A stretch of 61,170 nucleotides of DNA from Levilactobacillus andaensis (GTDB lineage: Bacteria > Bacillota > Bacilli > Lactobacillales > Lactobacillaceae). The position numbers were made by a program, and so were the translations under genes. A model generated the notes under the pieces. That model did not search any database. It worked only from the letters and a program-made list of their open reading frames with translations, and was not told where the DNA came from. Below, in pieces: positions 26,651 through 37,056 of the stretch; position 1 is the stretch's first letter; every line of letters starts with the position of its first letter. The stretch is taken from contig NZ_BOLP01000008.1 in assembly GCF_016861695.1 (NCBI RefSeq), positions 1-61,170 on the forward strand, written 5' to 3'.

Positions 26651-27532
26651 ATGTCGAAGAAACGCTGGTGGCAAGGTCTAGGCTTGCTGATTGTGGTGGT
26701 ACTGGGCGTGTATGCCTACCAGACGCGACAGGTCAGTCATGCTGGCGAATCAATCACTGCGGTTGGGTCAACGGCGTTACAGCCCTTAGTGGAGGCGGCC
26801 GGAGAGCAGTATACCGGGGAACACTTGGGAACGTTTATCAACGTTCAGGGTGGGGGAACCGGAACAGGTCTCAGTCAAATTCAAGAGGGCGCCGTCCAGA
26901 TTGGAAATTCCGACTTATTTGCTGGCGAACAAAAAGGGATTCAAGCGGCCGATTTAGTTGACCATCGGGTTGCGGTCGTGGGCATTACACCCATCGTCAA
27001 TCGCAAGGTCGGGGTAACAAATCTCTCAACCGCTCAATTGATTCGGGTATTCACGGGTAAGGTCACCAACTGGAAACAGGTGGGTGGCGCGGATTTACCG
27101 GTCGTTTTGATCAACCGGGCCCAAGGTAGCGGGACGCGCGCAACTTTTGAACAGTTTGGTCTGGCTAAGCATCGTTCCAAGACCGCGCAAGAGCAGGATT
27201 CCTCGGGAATGGTGCGGTCCATCGTTGCCACGACACCGGGCGCGATTAGCTACGTGGCATTTTCCTATGTGGATAAAACGGTGCAGGATCTATCCTTAGA
27301 TAACGTGTCGCCAACTGAAGACAACGTCACCACGAACCGTTGGAAAATCTGGTCGTACGAGCATTTGTACACAAAAGGCCAGCCAACGGGCTTAACCAAG
27401 AAATTTATTGCGTACGTTGAGTCACCAGCGGTCCAAAAAACGTTAGTCCGGCAATTGGGTTACCTATCTCCCAGCCAGATGACGGTCGAACGGGACGCAG
27501 CTGGTAAAATTACCCCATTGGGAGGCGCCTAG
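26651..27532 (+). CDS. pstS: Phosphate-binding protein PstS
   Basis: PstS captures phosphate outside the membrane for the Pst ABC importer. The 293-residue protein has an N-terminal hydrophobic segment (about 7-23). It then has the phosphate-binding family signature (ITAVGSTALQPLVEAAGEQY), the GGGTGTGLSQI loop and RAQGSGTRATFEQF. No lipobox cysteine follows the hydrophobic segment, so it is anchored by that segment or secreted rather than lipidated. AGGAGG precedes ATG. It is the first gene of the pst operon, behind four Pho boxes. Confidence 0.94.
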   Translation: MSKKRWWQGLGLLIVVVLGVYAYQTRQVSHAGESITAVGSTALQPLVEAAGEQYTGEHLGTFINVQGGGTGTGLSQIQEGAVQIGNSDLFAGEQKGIQAADLVDHRVAVVGITPIVNRKVGVTNLSTAQLIRVFTGKVTNWKQVGGADLPVVLINRAQGSGTRATFEQFGLAKHRSKTAQEQDSSGMVRSIVATTPGAISYVAFSYVDKTVQDLSLDNVSPTEDNVTTNRWKIWSYEHLYTKGQPTGLTKKFIAYVESPAVQKTLVRQLGYLSPSQMTVERDAAGKITPLGGA

Positions 27533-28468
27533 ATGAAGACCAAGACCACGCAGCAACTTGAACAACAACTCAAGCGTCATTCCAAGGCTGCTAAATTAGA
27601 AATCTGGGGGCGGACCATCAGTTTGACGGCCCTGCTCTTAATTGTGGCCGTTGTTGTGGCCATCATTGGCTTTGTGGCCTCAAAGGGAATCGCCACCTTT
27701 ACCAGTAACCACGTGAACTTGTGGGACTTCTTGACCGGTAAGAGTTGGAATCCCAACATCACGGATGCCAATGGCAAACCGGAAGTTGGGGCGTTGCCGA
27801 TGATTGTTGGGTCGTTTCTGATTACGATCCTATCAGCCATCGTGGCAACTCCGTTTGCGATTGGAACGGCGGTCTTCATGAATGAAATTTCCCCAAATAA
27901 AGGGGCGAAGATTCTCCAGCCCGTAACCGAACTCTTAGTCGGGATTCCGTCCGTGGTCTATGGGTTTATTGGCCTGTCCGTTGTGGTGCCAACTACCCGG
28001 GCTATCTTTGGCGGCAGTGGGTTTGGGATTCTGTCCGGGACCTGTGTGCTGTTCGTGATGATCTTACCCACGGTCACGTCGATGAGTGCGGACGCCTTGA
28101 AGTCCGTACCGCGCTATTACCGTGAAGCCTCGCTAGCTCTGGGCGCGACCCAATGGCAGACGATTTACAAAGTCGTGCTACGGGCTGCAACACCGGGCTT
28201 AATGACGGCGGTCGTCTTCGGGATGGCACGGGCCTTCGGTGAAGCCTTGGCCGTGCAAATGGTGATTGGGAACGCCGCTTTGATGCCCAACAGTCTGGTC
28301 TCACCATCTTCAACGTTAACGTCCGTCTTGACTACGGGTATCGGAAACACCGTGATGGGGTCGTTGCAAAATAACGCGCTCTGGTCATTGGCACTAGTCT
28401 TACTGCTGATGTCATTGGTCTTTAACTTGATTATCCGGTTGATCGGTCGAAAGGGGCGCTTACAGTAA
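27533..28468 (+). CDS. pstC: Phosphate ABC transporter permease PstC
   Basis: The 311-residue permease has six membrane segments and the EAA-type loop (YYREASLALGATQWQTIYKV, about 195-215) that contacts PstB. The segment LLVGIPSVVYGFIGL is typical of PstC/PstA. It starts directly after the pstS stop codon with GGGAGG inside pstS, and its stop overlaps the pstA start by one base. Confidence 0.95.
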   Translation: MKTKTTQQLEQQLKRHSKAAKLEIWGRTISLTALLLIVAVVVAIIGFVASKGIATFTSNHVNLWDFLTGKSWNPNITDANGKPEVGALPMIVGSFLITILSAIVATPFAIGTAVFMNEISPNKGAKILQPVTELLVGIPSVVYGFIGLSVVVPTTRAIFGGSGFGILSGTCVLFVMILPTVTSMSADALKSVPRYYREASLALGATQWQTIYKVVLRAATPGLMTAVVFGMARAFGEALAVQMVIGNAALMPNSLVSPSSTLTSVLTTGIGNTVMGSLQNNALWSLALVLLLMSLVFNLIIRLIGRKGRLQ

Positions 28469-29352
28469 TGGATACTAAAAAACAAAATAAACTTGCGATT
28501 GGCGCCCTATATGGGATCGCCGGCCTAGTCGTCTTAATCTTATTGGCACTATTAGGCTACATTTTGGCCAGCGGGTTGCCACAACTCAGTTGGCATTTCT
28601 TGACGGCTCCGGCTAAAGCCTTTCTTAAAGGTGGCGGGGTCGGCGTCCAACTCTTCAACTCGTTTTACCTGTTGATTCTGGCAATGGCGATCTCCTTTCC
28701 GATTGCGTTGGGGGCGGCGATTTACCTGTACGAATATGCGCGGGACAATTGGGTCACCACGACGATTCGTACGGCAATTGAAATTTTGAGCTCGCTGCCA
28801 TCCGTGGTAGTTGGACTATTCGGTTTCCTGTTCTTCGTGGTCAAGCTGCGCCTAGGATTTTCCATTCTGTCCGGGGCATTTGCACTGACCTTCTTCAACC
28901 TCCCATTATTGACGCGGAGTATTGAAGATTCCCTGCGAACTATCGATCTTGAGCAACGTGAAGGGGGCCTGGCACTAGGCCTATCACGTTGGGAAACGGT
29001 CACGCGGGTCATTCTACCGGCCGCTGTGCCCAGCATTTTGACCGGTGTCATCCTGAGTGCTGGTCGGGTCTTTGGGGAAGCCGCTGCCCTGATCTACACG
29101 GCGGGGCAGAGTGCGCCAGCCTTGAACTTTGCGGACTGGAACCCGTTCAACATCTCCAGCCCATTGAACCCAATGCGTCCGGCGGAAACGTTGGCTGTGC
29201 ACATTTGGAAAATCAACTCTGAAGGCATCATGCCAGACGCCAAGGCTATTTCTTCTGGCTCTTCGGCAGTGCTGATCATTGCTATCTTATTATTTAACTT
29301 CGCTGCCCGCTACGTGGGTAAGCGACTATACAAGCGCCTAACGTCGGCGTAA
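28468..29352 (+). CDS. pstA: Phosphate ABC transporter permease PstA
   Basis: The 294-residue partner permease has six membrane segments, with ILSSLPSVVVGLFGFLFF and the EAA loop (REGGLALGLSRWETVTRVIL). It overlaps pstC by one base (TAATG), so translation is coupled. It pairs with PstC to form the membrane channel. Confidence 0.95.
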   Translation: MDTKKQNKLAIGALYGIAGLVVLILLALLGYILASGLPQLSWHFLTAPAKAFLKGGGVGVQLFNSFYLLILAMAISFPIALGAAIYLYEYARDNWVTTTIRTAIEILSSLPSVVVGLFGFLFFVVKLRLGFSILSGAFALTFFNLPLLTRSIEDSLRTIDLEQREGGLALGLSRWETVTRVILPAAVPSILTGVILSAGRVFGEAAALIYTAGQSAPALNFADWNPFNISSPLNPMRPAETLAVHIWKINSEGIMPDAKAISSGSSAVLIIAILLFNFAARYVGKRLYKRLTSA

Positions 29353-29364
29353 AGGAGGGGTGCT

Positions 29365-30213
29365 ATGTTTATCAATAACGATGTGACGAAGGCAACAGCC
29401 AACGATGTGACGAAGGCAACAGCCATGTTGGAGCGCCACGTGGTCCAGCCGAACGATGCGGGCCACCCAATCATTTTGTCGACGGAGGACCTGCACGTCT
29501 TCTATGGCAAAAAAGAAGCGCTGTTCGAAGGCGACTTGCAGTTCGGGAGCAATCAGATTACCGCGTTGATTGGCCCCTCCGGATCAGGAAAGTCGACGTA
29601 TTTGCGGTCGTTGAATCGCATGAACGACCGCATTGCCACCGTGACCGGGAAAATTATGTACCGGGGCGTGGATATTAACCAACCCGCCATTGACGTCTAC
29701 GAGATGCGGCGACGGGTGGGGATGGTCTTTCAACGGCCAAACCCGTTTGCTAAATCCATCTACGACAACATCGCGTTTGCCCTGCGGTTGCGGGGAACCA
29801 CGGACAAACACGAGTTGGATGAAATTGTAGAGACGTCGCTCAAACAGGCAGCGCTCTGGGATCAGGTCAAAGACGATCTGAACAAGAGTGCGTTAGCCTT
29901 GTCTGGGGGACAGGCGCAACGATTGTGTATTGCTAGGGCGATTGCCGTAAAGCCTGACATTTTATTGTTGGATGAACCGGCAAGTGCTTTAGACCCCGTG
30001 TCGACCAGTCAGTTAGAGGATACTTTGTTGGATCTCAAGCAGCATTACACGATTATTATTGTGACCCACAACATGCAACAGGCCGCGCGGATCAGTGAAT
30101 ATACGGCATTTTTTAATCAGGGACGGGTGTTGGAGTATGACACCACGAGCCAAATATTTACGAATCCACAGGTTCAGGTCACTAGTGATTACGTTTCGGG
30201 GAACTTCGGCTAA
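29365..30213 (+). CDS. pstB1: Phosphate ABC transporter ATPase PstB (first copy)
   Basis: The 282-residue ATPase has Walker [20 protein letters not shown], signature [14 protein letters not shown] (with Ala where the usual motif has Gln), Walker [14 protein letters not shown] and the switch His in VTHNMQQA. Its N-terminus is longer than its paralogue because of an exact 24-bp tandem duplication (29377-29400, 29401-29424) that encodes NDVTKATA twice. The catalytic core starts near residue 34. AGGAGGGG precedes ATG. Two adjacent pstB genes are common in lactobacilli. Confidence 0.94.
   Translation: MFINNDVTKATANDVTKATAMLERHVVQPNDAGHPIILSTEDLHVFYGKKEALFEGDLQFGSNQITALIGPSGSGKSTYLRSLNRMNDRIATVTGKIMYRGVDINQPAIDVYEMRRRVGMVFQRPNPFAKSIYDNIAFALRLRGTTDKHELDEIVETSLKQAALWDQVKDDLNKSALALSGGQAQRLCIARAIAVKPDILLLDEPASALDPVSTSQLEDTLLDLKQHYTIIIVTHNMQQAARISEYTAFFNQGRVLEYDTTSQIFTNPQVQVTSDYVSGNFG
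29377..29424 (+). repeat. Exact 24-bp tandem duplication inside pstB1
   Basis: Two identical 24-base units in direct succession, in frame, each encoding NDVTKATA. They lie before the conserved ATPase core. Confidence 0.97.
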
Positions 30214-30230
30214 GAGGAGGAAGAAAACAA

Positions 30231-30989
30231 ATGAGTGAGGAAATTTTAACGACCCAGGATCTCCATCTGTATTATGGGGAAAAGGAAGCTTTGAAGGGCA
30301 TCAACTTGAATTTTGACGCCAAGGGGATCACGGCATTGATCGGACCATCTGGATGTGGGAAGTCCACGTATTTACGGACGCTAAACCGGATGAACGATTT
30401 AATTCCTAACGTGACGATTACGGGGACCATCAAGTTTAAAGGGGAGAACTTGTACGCCCCCAACGCAGATACCGTGGAAATTCGTAAGGAAATCGGGATG
30501 GTTTTCCAACAACCAAACCCGTTTCCATTCTCAATCTACGACAACGTGATCTACGGATTGCGAATCGCCGGTGAGAAGGACAAGGAAAAGTTGGATGCGG
30601 TCGTTGAAAAGTCGTTGCGGCAAGCCGCTGTGTGGGATGAAGTCAAAGACCATCTGCACGAAAGCGCGTTGGCTCTGTCCGGTGGGCAACAACAGCGGGT
30701 CTGCATCGCGCGGGTGCTCGCGGTCTCACCAGAAATTATCTTGTTAGATGAACCAACGAGTGCGTTGGATCCGGTGTCCAGTAGCCAAATTGAAGCAACC
30801 CTCTTGAATTTACGGCACGATTATACGATTATTATTGTGACCCATAACCTCCAGCAAGCATCACGGATTGCGGATCGGACCGCCTTCTTTATGAACGGTG
30901 AGCTGGTGGAAGTGGACCAAACCAAGAATATTTTCATGAATCCAGCGAAGAAGCAGACGGAAGACTACATTAGTGGTCGATTTGGGTAA
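30231..30989 (+). CDS. pstB2: Phosphate ABC transporter ATPase PstB (second copy)
   Basis: The 252-residue ATPase has Walker [20 protein letters not shown], the full signature [16 protein letters not shown], Walker [14 protein letters not shown] and VTHNLQQA. It has the standard PstB length. Seventeen bases separate it from pstB1. One of the two may be preferred under different conditions, or they may form a heterodimer; sequence does not decide. Confidence 0.95.
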   Translation: MSEEILTTQDLHLYYGEKEALKGINLNFDAKGITALIGPSGCGKSTYLRTLNRMNDLIPNVTITGTIKFKGENLYAPNADTVEIRKEIGMVFQQPNPFPFSIYDNVIYGLRIAGEKDKEKLDAVVEKSLRQAAVWDEVKDHLHESALALSGGQQQRVCIARVLAVSPEIILLDEPTSALDPVSSSQIEATLLNLRHDYTIIIVTHNLQQASRIADRTAFFMNGELVEVDQTKNIFMNPAKKQTEDYISGRFG

Positions 30990-31000
30990 GGAGGCAGGCT

Positions 31001-31678
31001 ATGAGAAGATTATTTGATGATGAATTAGCAGAATTGGACGCAGATTTCACCGAAATGGGGATGTTGGTCAGCGAGGTCATTCAACAGGCCGCAGATTCCT
31101 TTACGAATCGTGATGCGGTGGCCGCACAACGGATCATTGACCAGGACCACCAAATCAACGAACGAGAAATTGCGCTAGAGAAAAAGACGTTTGAAATGAT
31201 TGCGTTGTATCAACCGGTAACGACCGACCTCCGAGAAATTGTCACGATTTTAAAGGCCGTTTCGGAACTGGAACGGGCCGGAGATCATGCCCGCAACATT
31301 GCGCACGCGACCATCAAGTTTGGCAGTAAGCAAAAAATTCCGGTGCTGGAACAATTGTTGGGCCAAATGGGACAGTTAACGACGCAGATGGTCAAAGACG
31401 TTCTAACAGCCTACGTGAACAAGGACGAAGAAGAAGCCCGTAAATTGGCAGTAGTTGACCGGAAGCTGGATCAACTGAACCATCAAGTGCGAGCAGACAG
31501 CTACGAGCAGATGCGCTTGGATCCCGCCTTTGAAACGGGCGCGTCAATTTACCTCAACGTTGCCCAGGACCTCAGCCGCATCGGCGATTACGTCACGAAC
31601 GTCTGTGAATGGATCGTTTACCTGAAGTCGGGTCAAATCATCGAATTAAACTCGGCCAGCCAAGATGGCGAAGGCTAA
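31001..31678 (+). CDS. phoU: Phosphate signalling regulator PhoU
   Basis: The 225-residue all-helical protein has two PhoU repeats with the metal-binding-type motifs ELERAGDHARNIA (about 88-100) and DLSRIGDYVTNVCEW (about 185-200). PhoU connects Pst transport state to PhoR signalling. It is the last gene of the operon, 11 bases after pstB2, and is followed by a strong hairpin. Confidence 0.95.
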   Translation: MRRLFDDELAELDADFTEMGMLVSEVIQQAADSFTNRDAVAAQRIIDQDHQINEREIALEKKTFEMIALYQPVTTDLREIVTILKAVSELERAGDHARNIAHATIKFGSKQKIPVLEQLLGQMGQLTTQMVKDVLTAYVNKDEEEARKLAVVDRKLDQLNHQVRADSYEQMRLDPAFETGASIYLNVAQDLSRIGDYVTNVCEWIVYLKSGQIIELNSASQDGEG

Positions 31679-31704
31679 ACGTTAATCTAAATTGAAGATT
31701 TGCC

Positions 31705-31742
31705 GAGACGGCCACTGGAGACTTGCTTTCAGTGGCCGTCTT
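31705..31742 (+). terminator. Terminator after phoU
   Basis: GACGGCCACTG / CAGTGGCCGTC is an 11-bp perfect stem with a 13-base loop. The T tract is poor (TTCGCTATTCTT). Confidence 0.7.
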
Positions 31743-31865
31743 CGCTATTCTTGCCATAAGCCAGTCACTCATGGGTTCAGCAGGGGGTCCCGTGATATTA
31801 AATGACAAGGTTAACTAGTGTCGTATATAATAACTGATACAGGGCTGGCAACAGTGATGGTCTCT

Positions 31866-32030
31866 TCGCCTTACCGGCCGCCAGATATGGGCTGGAACGG
31901 TGCGAACGCAACTTGAAGCCTCGAAAACCACGAGTCTCCAAGATTGGTTTTCTGCTAAGCCGGCGGGAAATCACCGCCAACTAAGCAGAACGACGCGCCT
32001 GAGCCCATATCTGGCGACCTCTCGGCTTAC
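31866..32030 (-). repeat. Repeat A, full copy (A4)
   Basis: The inverse orientation begins TCGCCTTACCGGCCGCC and ends CTCTCGGCTTAC. The outer stem GCCAGATATGGGCT / AGCCCATATCTGGC is perfect. Both inner hairpins are present (TTCTGCT / AGCAGAA, and the CTTGAAG-type stem). Confidence 0.88.
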
Positions 32031-32143
32031 ATGGGTGTTCTATGACAATATGGAGTAACGAGTGTATCTGTCGTTACATGCTGAGTTGTAAATGCAGTAA
32101 GGTATGTACGGCCACGTTTTTAGCATTTGTCATGGTAATGGTC

Positions 32144-32332
32144 AACCAGAGCCGGAGGAGGTCAGGGATGTAGCCGGCCGTGAAAGTGGTGTTAGCTGGT
32201 GGTTTTCCAGCTTACAGCACGGCGACTTTTGAGACGTGTGTTCTGCACGGTTCAAAATCGAGCGAGAAGACTGGTGATTTTCCAGTCTGAAGCGTCCCCA
32301 CAGCAGGCGGAATCCCTGGCAGCCGCAGTGCG
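32144..32332 (-). repeat. Repeat B, full copy (B4)
   Basis: Read on the minus strand, the left end is CGCACTGCGGCTGCCAGGGA and the right end has the CTCCGGCTCTGG form. Inner stems are AGACTGG / CCAGTCT, TTTTGA with CGTG against CACG with TCAAAA, and CCAGCT / AGCTGG. All differ in sequence from B1 but remain paired. It lies 113 bases after repeat A4. Confidence 0.85.
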
Positions 32333-32401
32333 TCCCAATTACGCCAACCCCAGTTTCATCAATTAATGTTTAATAACTGTCTTAAAAAGGAGTGTCCGCT
32401 G

Positions 32402-32749
32402 ATGGCAGGTAACAAAAAACGTTTCGTCCGTTCCCGCACTAACCGTTTAGTCGGTGGGGTGTTGGGCGGTATTGCTGAATATTTTGGTTGGAATGCCAAC
32501 CTTTTACGAATCATCTATGTCTTGATTTCCTTGGCGCTACCGACACACGGGGTGTTGGGGCTCTTGCTCTACGTCATCGTGATGTCCTTTATGCCGCTAG
32601 ATGATTCTCGTCCAGCTGGGCCGAACCTGGGGAATCTGGGGGATCTCTTCCGTAACGGGGGATCATCCGACTCTCAGGACTCCGGTCGTAAGGTGATCCA
32701 CGACGTTACGGAACAAGACGTGAAGGATCAGCACAAGGACGGTGAGTAG
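32402..32749 (+). CDS. PspC-domain membrane protein (YvlC-like)
   Basis: The 115-residue protein has a PspC domain (RFVRSRTNRLVGGVLGGIAE ... LLRIIYVLISLA, 5-60) with one or two membrane segments and a hydrophilic C-terminal tail (about 66-115). ATG 32402 lies after AAGGAG. PspC-type proteins respond to membrane stress. The stop is one base before the next start, and the next product is YvlD-like, so the pair matches Bacillus yvlC-yvlD next to hprK-lgt. Confidence 0.85.
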   Translation: MAGNKKRFVRSRTNRLVGGVLGGIAEYFGWNANLLRIIYVLISLALPTHGVLGLLLYVIVMSFMPLDDSRPAGPNLGNLGDLFRNGGSSDSQDSGRKVIHDVTEQDVKDQHKDGE

Positions 32750-32750
32750 C

Positions 32751-33122
32751 ATGCGCTTTTGGAGCCGAATTTTAGTAAACGCGGTGATTTTTCTGGCGTT
32801 GGCTGGGTTCTTCCAGAGCTCATTGGCCGGGTCATTCCAACACTCATTTTATGTGTCGAGTATTGGTATCGCCTTGCTGGCCAGTTTCGTGCTGGCGCTA
32901 TTAAATGCGGTGGTCAAACCGATTTTATTTGTGCTGTCACTGCCAATCACCATTCTGACCCTGGGTTTGTTCAGCGTGGTGATTAACGCCATTATGCTGG
33001 AATTGACGTCCTGGTTTGTGGGGAGTAGCTTCACATTCACCTCATTTGGCACCACACTGATTATTGCCATCGTCATGTCAATTTTTAATGCAATTATCAG
33101 TGATCACTATGCGCACGATTAA
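32751..33122 (+). CDS. YvlD-like four-helix membrane protein
   Basis: The 123-residue protein has four hydrophobic segments and belongs to the phage-holin-4/YvlD (DUF360-like) group. Conserved features include ALLNAVVKPILFVLSLPITILTLG. ATG 32751 is preferred to the GTG at 32742 within the preceding gene. It is co-transcribed with the PspC protein and lies before hprK. The function is unknown beyond an association with envelope-stress regulons. Confidence 0.8.
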   Translation: MRFWSRILVNAVIFLALAGFFQSSLAGSFQHSFYVSSIGIALLASFVLALLNAVVKPILFVLSLPITILTLGLFSVVINAIMLELTSWFVGSSFTFTSFGTTLIIAIVMSIFNAIISDHYAHD

Positions 33123-33212
33123 CTAGCGAACTCAAGGAAATTTGGTAGGAGTTCCCCCGTTAAAGTGCTAAAATTAAGGGTAGTTTTACGATGCAGTAAG
33201 GAGGAGCGCCCA

Positions 33213-34148
33213 ATGCCAGAAAGCGTCACAGTGGCCGAACTTGTCAAAGCTAACCGGTTAGATGTCTACTCCGGCGAAGATGACTTGGAACGCAAGATTA
33301 CAACTAGCGATATTTCACGGCCTGGTTTGGAATTAACCGGGTATTTTAACTATTATCCAGCAAAACGGATTCAACTCTTAGGAATCACGGAAACGTCCTT
33401 CGCTAAGGGCATGTCCCATGAACAATTGCTCGACGTTATGCGCAAAATGTGTCAGCCAGAAACGCCGGCTTTTGTGGTGTCTACGCAACTTGATCCACCA
33501 GAAGAACTGAAGCAGTCCGCACAAGAAGCCGGCATTCCCATTTTAGGAACGAAGCTGACCACGTCGCGGGTCCTCAGTAACATGACCAACTTCCTCGAAG
33601 GTAAGTTAGCCGAACGCCAGTCTGTTCATGGTGTCTTGGTCGATATCTACGGGGTTGGGGTCATGATTACCGGAGATTCTGGTGTGGGTAAAAGTGAAAC
33701 CGCTCTAGAACTGGTTAAACGGGGGCACCGGTTGATTGCCGATGACCGCGTGGAAGTCTATCAACAAGACGAACAGACCTTAGTTGGGGCAGCCCCAGCG
33801 ATCCTGAGCCACTTGCTAGAAATCCGCGGAATCGGTATTATTGATGTTATGAACTTGTTTGGGGCTGGTGCGGTCCGGAGCGAAACGGACATCGATCTCA
33901 TTGTTCACCTTGAACTTTGGCACGATGATAACCACTTCGATCGTCTCGGTAACAACACAGAGTCTCAACGGTTCTTTGACGTGGTGGTCCCAAAGATTAC
34001 GATTCCGGTAAAAACCGGTCGTAACTTGGCCATTATCATTGAAGCGGCGGCGATGAACTTCCGGGCACGTTCCATGGGATACGATGCGACGAAGGTCTTC
34101 GATGACAATTTGAATCGTCTGATTAAGCAAAACTCGAAAAAAGAATAG
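33213..34148 (+). CDS. hprK: HPr kinase/phosphorylase
   Basis: HprK phosphorylates HPr on Ser46 and removes the phosphate, thereby signalling glycolytic state to CcpA. The 311-residue protein has an N-terminal Mur-like domain and a C-terminal kinase domain with P-loop GDSGVGKSETALELVKRGH (about 153) and the HprK signature EIRGIGIIDVMNLFGAGAVR (about 204). ATG 33213 follows AAGGAGG; an upstream GTG at 33165 lacks a ribosome site. The lgt start follows the stop by three bases. Confidence 0.96.
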   Translation: MPESVTVAELVKANRLDVYSGEDDLERKITTSDISRPGLELTGYFNYYPAKRIQLLGITETSFAKGMSHEQLLDVMRKMCQPETPAFVVSTQLDPPEELKQSAQEAGIPILGTKLTTSRVLSNMTNFLEGKLAERQSVHGVLVDIYGVGVMITGDSGVGKSETALELVKRGHRLIADDRVEVYQQDEQTLVGAAPAILSHLLEIRGIGIIDVMNLFGAGAVRSETDIDLIVHLELWHDDNHFDRLGNNTESQRFFDVVVPKITIPVKTGRNLAIIIEAAAMNFRARSMGYDATKVFDDNLNRLIKQNSKKE

Positions 34149-34151
34149 GAG

Positions 34152-35015
34152 ATGGGCGTTATCTTCTCACCAATCATTGCGGCGTTGAATCCCATCGCCT
34201 TTCGTTTAGGGCCCATCGCGGTTCACTGGTACGGCATCATTATTGCTTCCGGCGTGGTTTTAGCGGTCACTTTGGCCGTGCGCGAGGGGCGTCTACGGGG
34301 GATTGACCCCGACGACATTTACGACATGATTTTATGGGCGTTGCCAGCGGCTTTGATTGCGGCACGACTCTATTATGTGGTCTTTCAATGGTCGTATTAT
34401 CAGCACCACCCAGGCGAGATTATCGCCATCTGGGACGGGGGGATTGCGATATATGGCTCGTTGATCGGTGCCGGACTGGTCGTCTTCTTCTTTTGTCGGT
34501 CACGATTTATTCCGGTGTGGTTGATGCTCGACGTGGCAGCGCCCACAGTTATTCTGGGGCAAGCCATTGGTCGCTGGGGAAACTTTATGAACCAGGAAGC
34601 CTTTGGCCGGGTCACTACTTTGGCCTTTCTCCAAGGGTTGCATCTGCCACAATTTGTCCTCAATCAGATGTTTATCGATGGGGCCTACCGTCAACCGACA
34701 TTCCTGTATGAGTCGACTTGGGATCTGTTGGGATTCGTCGTCTTGATGAGTCTACGACACTATCCAGGCCTCTTTAAGCAGGGTGAGGTCTTCTTGAGTT
34801 ATGTGCTCTGGTATTCGCTGGGGCGTTTCTTTATCGAAGGCATGCGGACGGACAGTTTGATGCTTTTTGGCATCATTCGGATCTCGCAGTTACTTTCGGT
34901 CGTTTTGTTTGTTGGGGCGTTGGTCATTTGGATCTATCGGCGACGGGCAACCGTGACGCCACCGGATTATCTGGATGGCACCCCGTTTCGGGAACGAACT
35001 AATCTTTCTAAATAA
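34152..35015 (+). CDS. lgt: Prolipoprotein diacylglyceryl transferase
   Basis: Lgt transfers diacylglycerol from phosphatidylglycerol to the lipobox cysteine of prolipoproteins. The 287-residue membrane protein has seven segments, the essential HWYG-type motif ([12 protein letters not shown]), and the Lgt signature [13 protein letters not shown] (about 137-149). The ATG abuts AGGAG directly, an unusually short spacing, so translation is probably coupled to hprK. Confidence 0.96.
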   Translation: MGVIFSPIIAALNPIAFRLGPIAVHWYGIIIASGVVLAVTLAVREGRLRGIDPDDIYDMILWALPAALIAARLYYVVFQWSYYQHHPGEIIAIWDGGIAIYGSLIGAGLVVFFFCRSRFIPVWLMLDVAAPTVILGQAIGRWGNFMNQEAFGRVTTLAFLQGLHLPQFVLNQMFIDGAYRQPTFLYESTWDLLGFVVLMSLRHYPGLFKQGEVFLSYVLWYSLGRFFIEGMRTDSLMLFGIIRISQLLSVVLFVGALVIWIYRRRATVTPPDYLDGTPFRERTNLSK

Positions 35016-35030
35016 GGAGAATCCATTACT

Positions 35031-36044
35031 ATGTCAGAGAAAATTGCAGTACTCGGTGCCGGTTCATGGGGATCAATCTTAGCGAGCGTCTTGGATGGAA
35101 ATGGTCACGACGTTCGGTTGTGGTCCTACAATCCCAAGCAAGTTGAGGAACTCAACACGCAGCACACGAATTCGCATTACATTAAGGATTTCACCTTTTC
35201 TCCCTCGTTAGTGGCTTACTCCGATTTAGCGAGTGCGTTAGTTGATGTTGACGCGATTTTATTCGTTGTGCCAACCAAGGCGGTTCGTGCCGTTGCTGGG
35301 CAAGTCAGCGAAATCTTGCAAAAGACGGGCCTACAACCCCAACTGATCCATGCCAGCAAGGGAATCGAACAGAAGACTTACAAACGGATTTCACAAGTGC
35401 TAGCGGAAGAGATTCCCGCAACCAACCGGAAATCCGTGACCGTTTTGTCCGGACCAAGCCACGCAGAGGACGTTGCGCGTAAGGATATTACTTTGATCAC
35501 GGCGGCTAGTGAAAGCCCAGACGCCGCAAAGTACACGCAAAAGTTGTTCATGACGCCTTACTTCCGGGTCTACACCAACTCGGACGTCATTGGGGTCGAA
35601 ATCGGTGCCGCACTGAAGAACATTATTGCCTTAGGTGCCGGTGCTTTACATGGATTAGGCTACGGCGACAACGCCAAGGCTGCGCTGATGACGCGGGGCT
35701 TAGCCGAAATTTCTCGGCTAGGAACCTCGTTTGGTGCCGACCCAATGACCTTTATTGGGTTGTCCGGAGTTGGGGACGTTATTGTAACGGCCACCAGCTC
35801 CAACTCACGTAACTGGCGTGCTGGTGACGAATTAGGCCGTGGGGAGGCCTTAGACGACGTCATCAACCATATGGGAATGGTGATCGAAGGCTTAGCCACG
35901 ACTAAGGCCGCCTACGAATTGTCCCAAGAACGGGGCGTTTCCATGCCAATTACGGAAGCTATTTACCAAGTAATTTACGAGGGTAAGGACATTCGTCAAG
36001 CTATCTCAGACCTGATGCAACGTGAAGGTCGGTCTGAATTCTAA
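35031..36044 (+). CDS. gpsA: NAD(P)+-dependent glycerol-3-phosphate dehydrogenase
   Basis: GpsA reduces dihydroxyacetone phosphate to glycerol-3-phosphate for phospholipid synthesis. The 337-residue protein has N-terminal Rossmann motif VLGAGSWGS, the [11 protein letters not shown] segment and the catalytic-Lys region ([23 protein letters not shown], around 193-215). It sits in the hprK-lgt-gpsA-galU-trxB cluster, 15 bases after lgt. Confidence 0.96.
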   Translation: MSEKIAVLGAGSWGSILASVLDGNGHDVRLWSYNPKQVEELNTQHTNSHYIKDFTFSPSLVAYSDLASALVDVDAILFVVPTKAVRAVAGQVSEILQKTGLQPQLIHASKGIEQKTYKRISQVLAEEIPATNRKSVTVLSGPSHAEDVARKDITLITAASESPDAAKYTQKLFMTPYFRVYTNSDVIGVEIGAALKNIIALGAGALHGLGYGDNAKAALMTRGLAEISRLGTSFGADPMTFIGLSGVGDVIVTATSSNSRNWRAGDELGRGEALDDVINHMGMVIEGLATTKAAYELSQERGVSMPITEAIYQVIYEGKDIRQAISDLMQREGRSEF

Positions 36045-36079
36045 AAAGCTCTGGGGATACGGGAAAGGATATTTATATT

Positions 36080-36991
36080 ATGAGAAAAGTCAGAAAAGCA
36101 GTCATTCCAGCCGCGGGTCTCGGTACCCGATTTTTACCAGCCACTAAGGCTTTAGCCAAGGAAATGTTACCGATCGTGGACAAGCCAACGATTCAATTTA
36201 TCGTTGAAGAAGCCCGCAAGTCCGGTATCGAAGACATCGTCATTGTCGATGGGAAGTCCAAACGGTCGATTGAAGACCATTTCGACTCTAACCCTGAACT
36301 GGAAGCTAACTTAGCGGCCAAGCACAAGGACGAAATGCTCCGTCAGGTCCAAGAGACGACGGGGATGAACTTGTACTTCATTCGGCAACCTTACCCCCGT
36401 GGTTTGGGTGACGCCGTTTTGACGGCCAAGGCCTTTATCGGTGACGAACCCTTCGTTGTGATGTTGGGCGACGACATGACCGATAGCAAGGTGCCTTTGA
36501 CCAAGCAACTGATCGACCGGTACAACGAAACGGGTGCGTCAACGTTAGCCGTGATGCGGGTGCCACACAAGGATACCGCTAAGTATGGGGTCATTAATCC
36601 TTCTGAGGAAACCGCACCGGGTCTGTACAACGTGACGAACTTCGTTGAAAAGCCACAACCCGACGAAGCCCCTAGCGACTTGGCCATCATTGGTCGGTAC
36701 TTATTTACCCCAGAAATTTTTGAAGCTTTGGAAAATACACCAATTGGGTTGGGCAATGAACTTCAATTGACCGATGCCATTGATAATTTAAACAAGACAC
36801 AGCGCGTCTTCGCCCACGAATACACGGGCAAGCGGTTCGATGTTGGTAACAAGTTTGGTTGGCTCAAGACGAATATTGAATATGGCTTGAACCATCCAGA
36901 AACCAAGGACCAACTGCGCGCCTACATTAAGGAATTGAGCACCCGTTTGGCTAAGGATGACGAGAAAGCTAAGACGCCCAAGTCAAAGTAG
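36080..36991 (+). CDS. galU: UTP-glucose-1-phosphate uridylyltransferase
   Basis: GalU makes UDP-glucose for glycolipid, exopolysaccharide and teichoic acid glycosylation. The 303-residue protein has the nucleotidyltransferase motif [20 protein letters not shown] (about 10-30), the metal-site Asp in MLGDDMTD (about 132), the FVEKP motif, and the C-terminal [15 protein letters not shown]. It lies between gpsA and trxB. Confidence 0.96.
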   Translation: MRKVRKAVIPAAGLGTRFLPATKALAKEMLPIVDKPTIQFIVEEARKSGIEDIVIVDGKSKRSIEDHFDSNPELEANLAAKHKDEMLRQVQETTGMNLYFIRQPYPRGLGDAVLTAKAFIGDEPFVVMLGDDMTDSKVPLTKQLIDRYNETGASTLAVMRVPHKDTAKYGVINPSEETAPGLYNVTNFVEKPQPDEAPSDLAIIGRYLFTPEIFEALENTPIGLGNELQLTDAIDNLNKTQRVFAHEYTGKRFDVGNKFGWLKTNIEYGLNHPETKDQLRAYIKELSTRLAKDDEKAKTPKSK

Positions 36992-37056
36992 GTGACAAAC
37001 TTACTTTTTAATAGTAGAGTAGCACCATGGCTTAAGAGCAGAAGGGAGCGTTAACG

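Noticed and set aside
31798..31980. Small frames inside repeat A copies, sharing peptides such as SSPYLAAGKAK
   Set aside because: They recur because the DNA repeat recurs. Frames are broken in other copies and no ribosome site precedes them.
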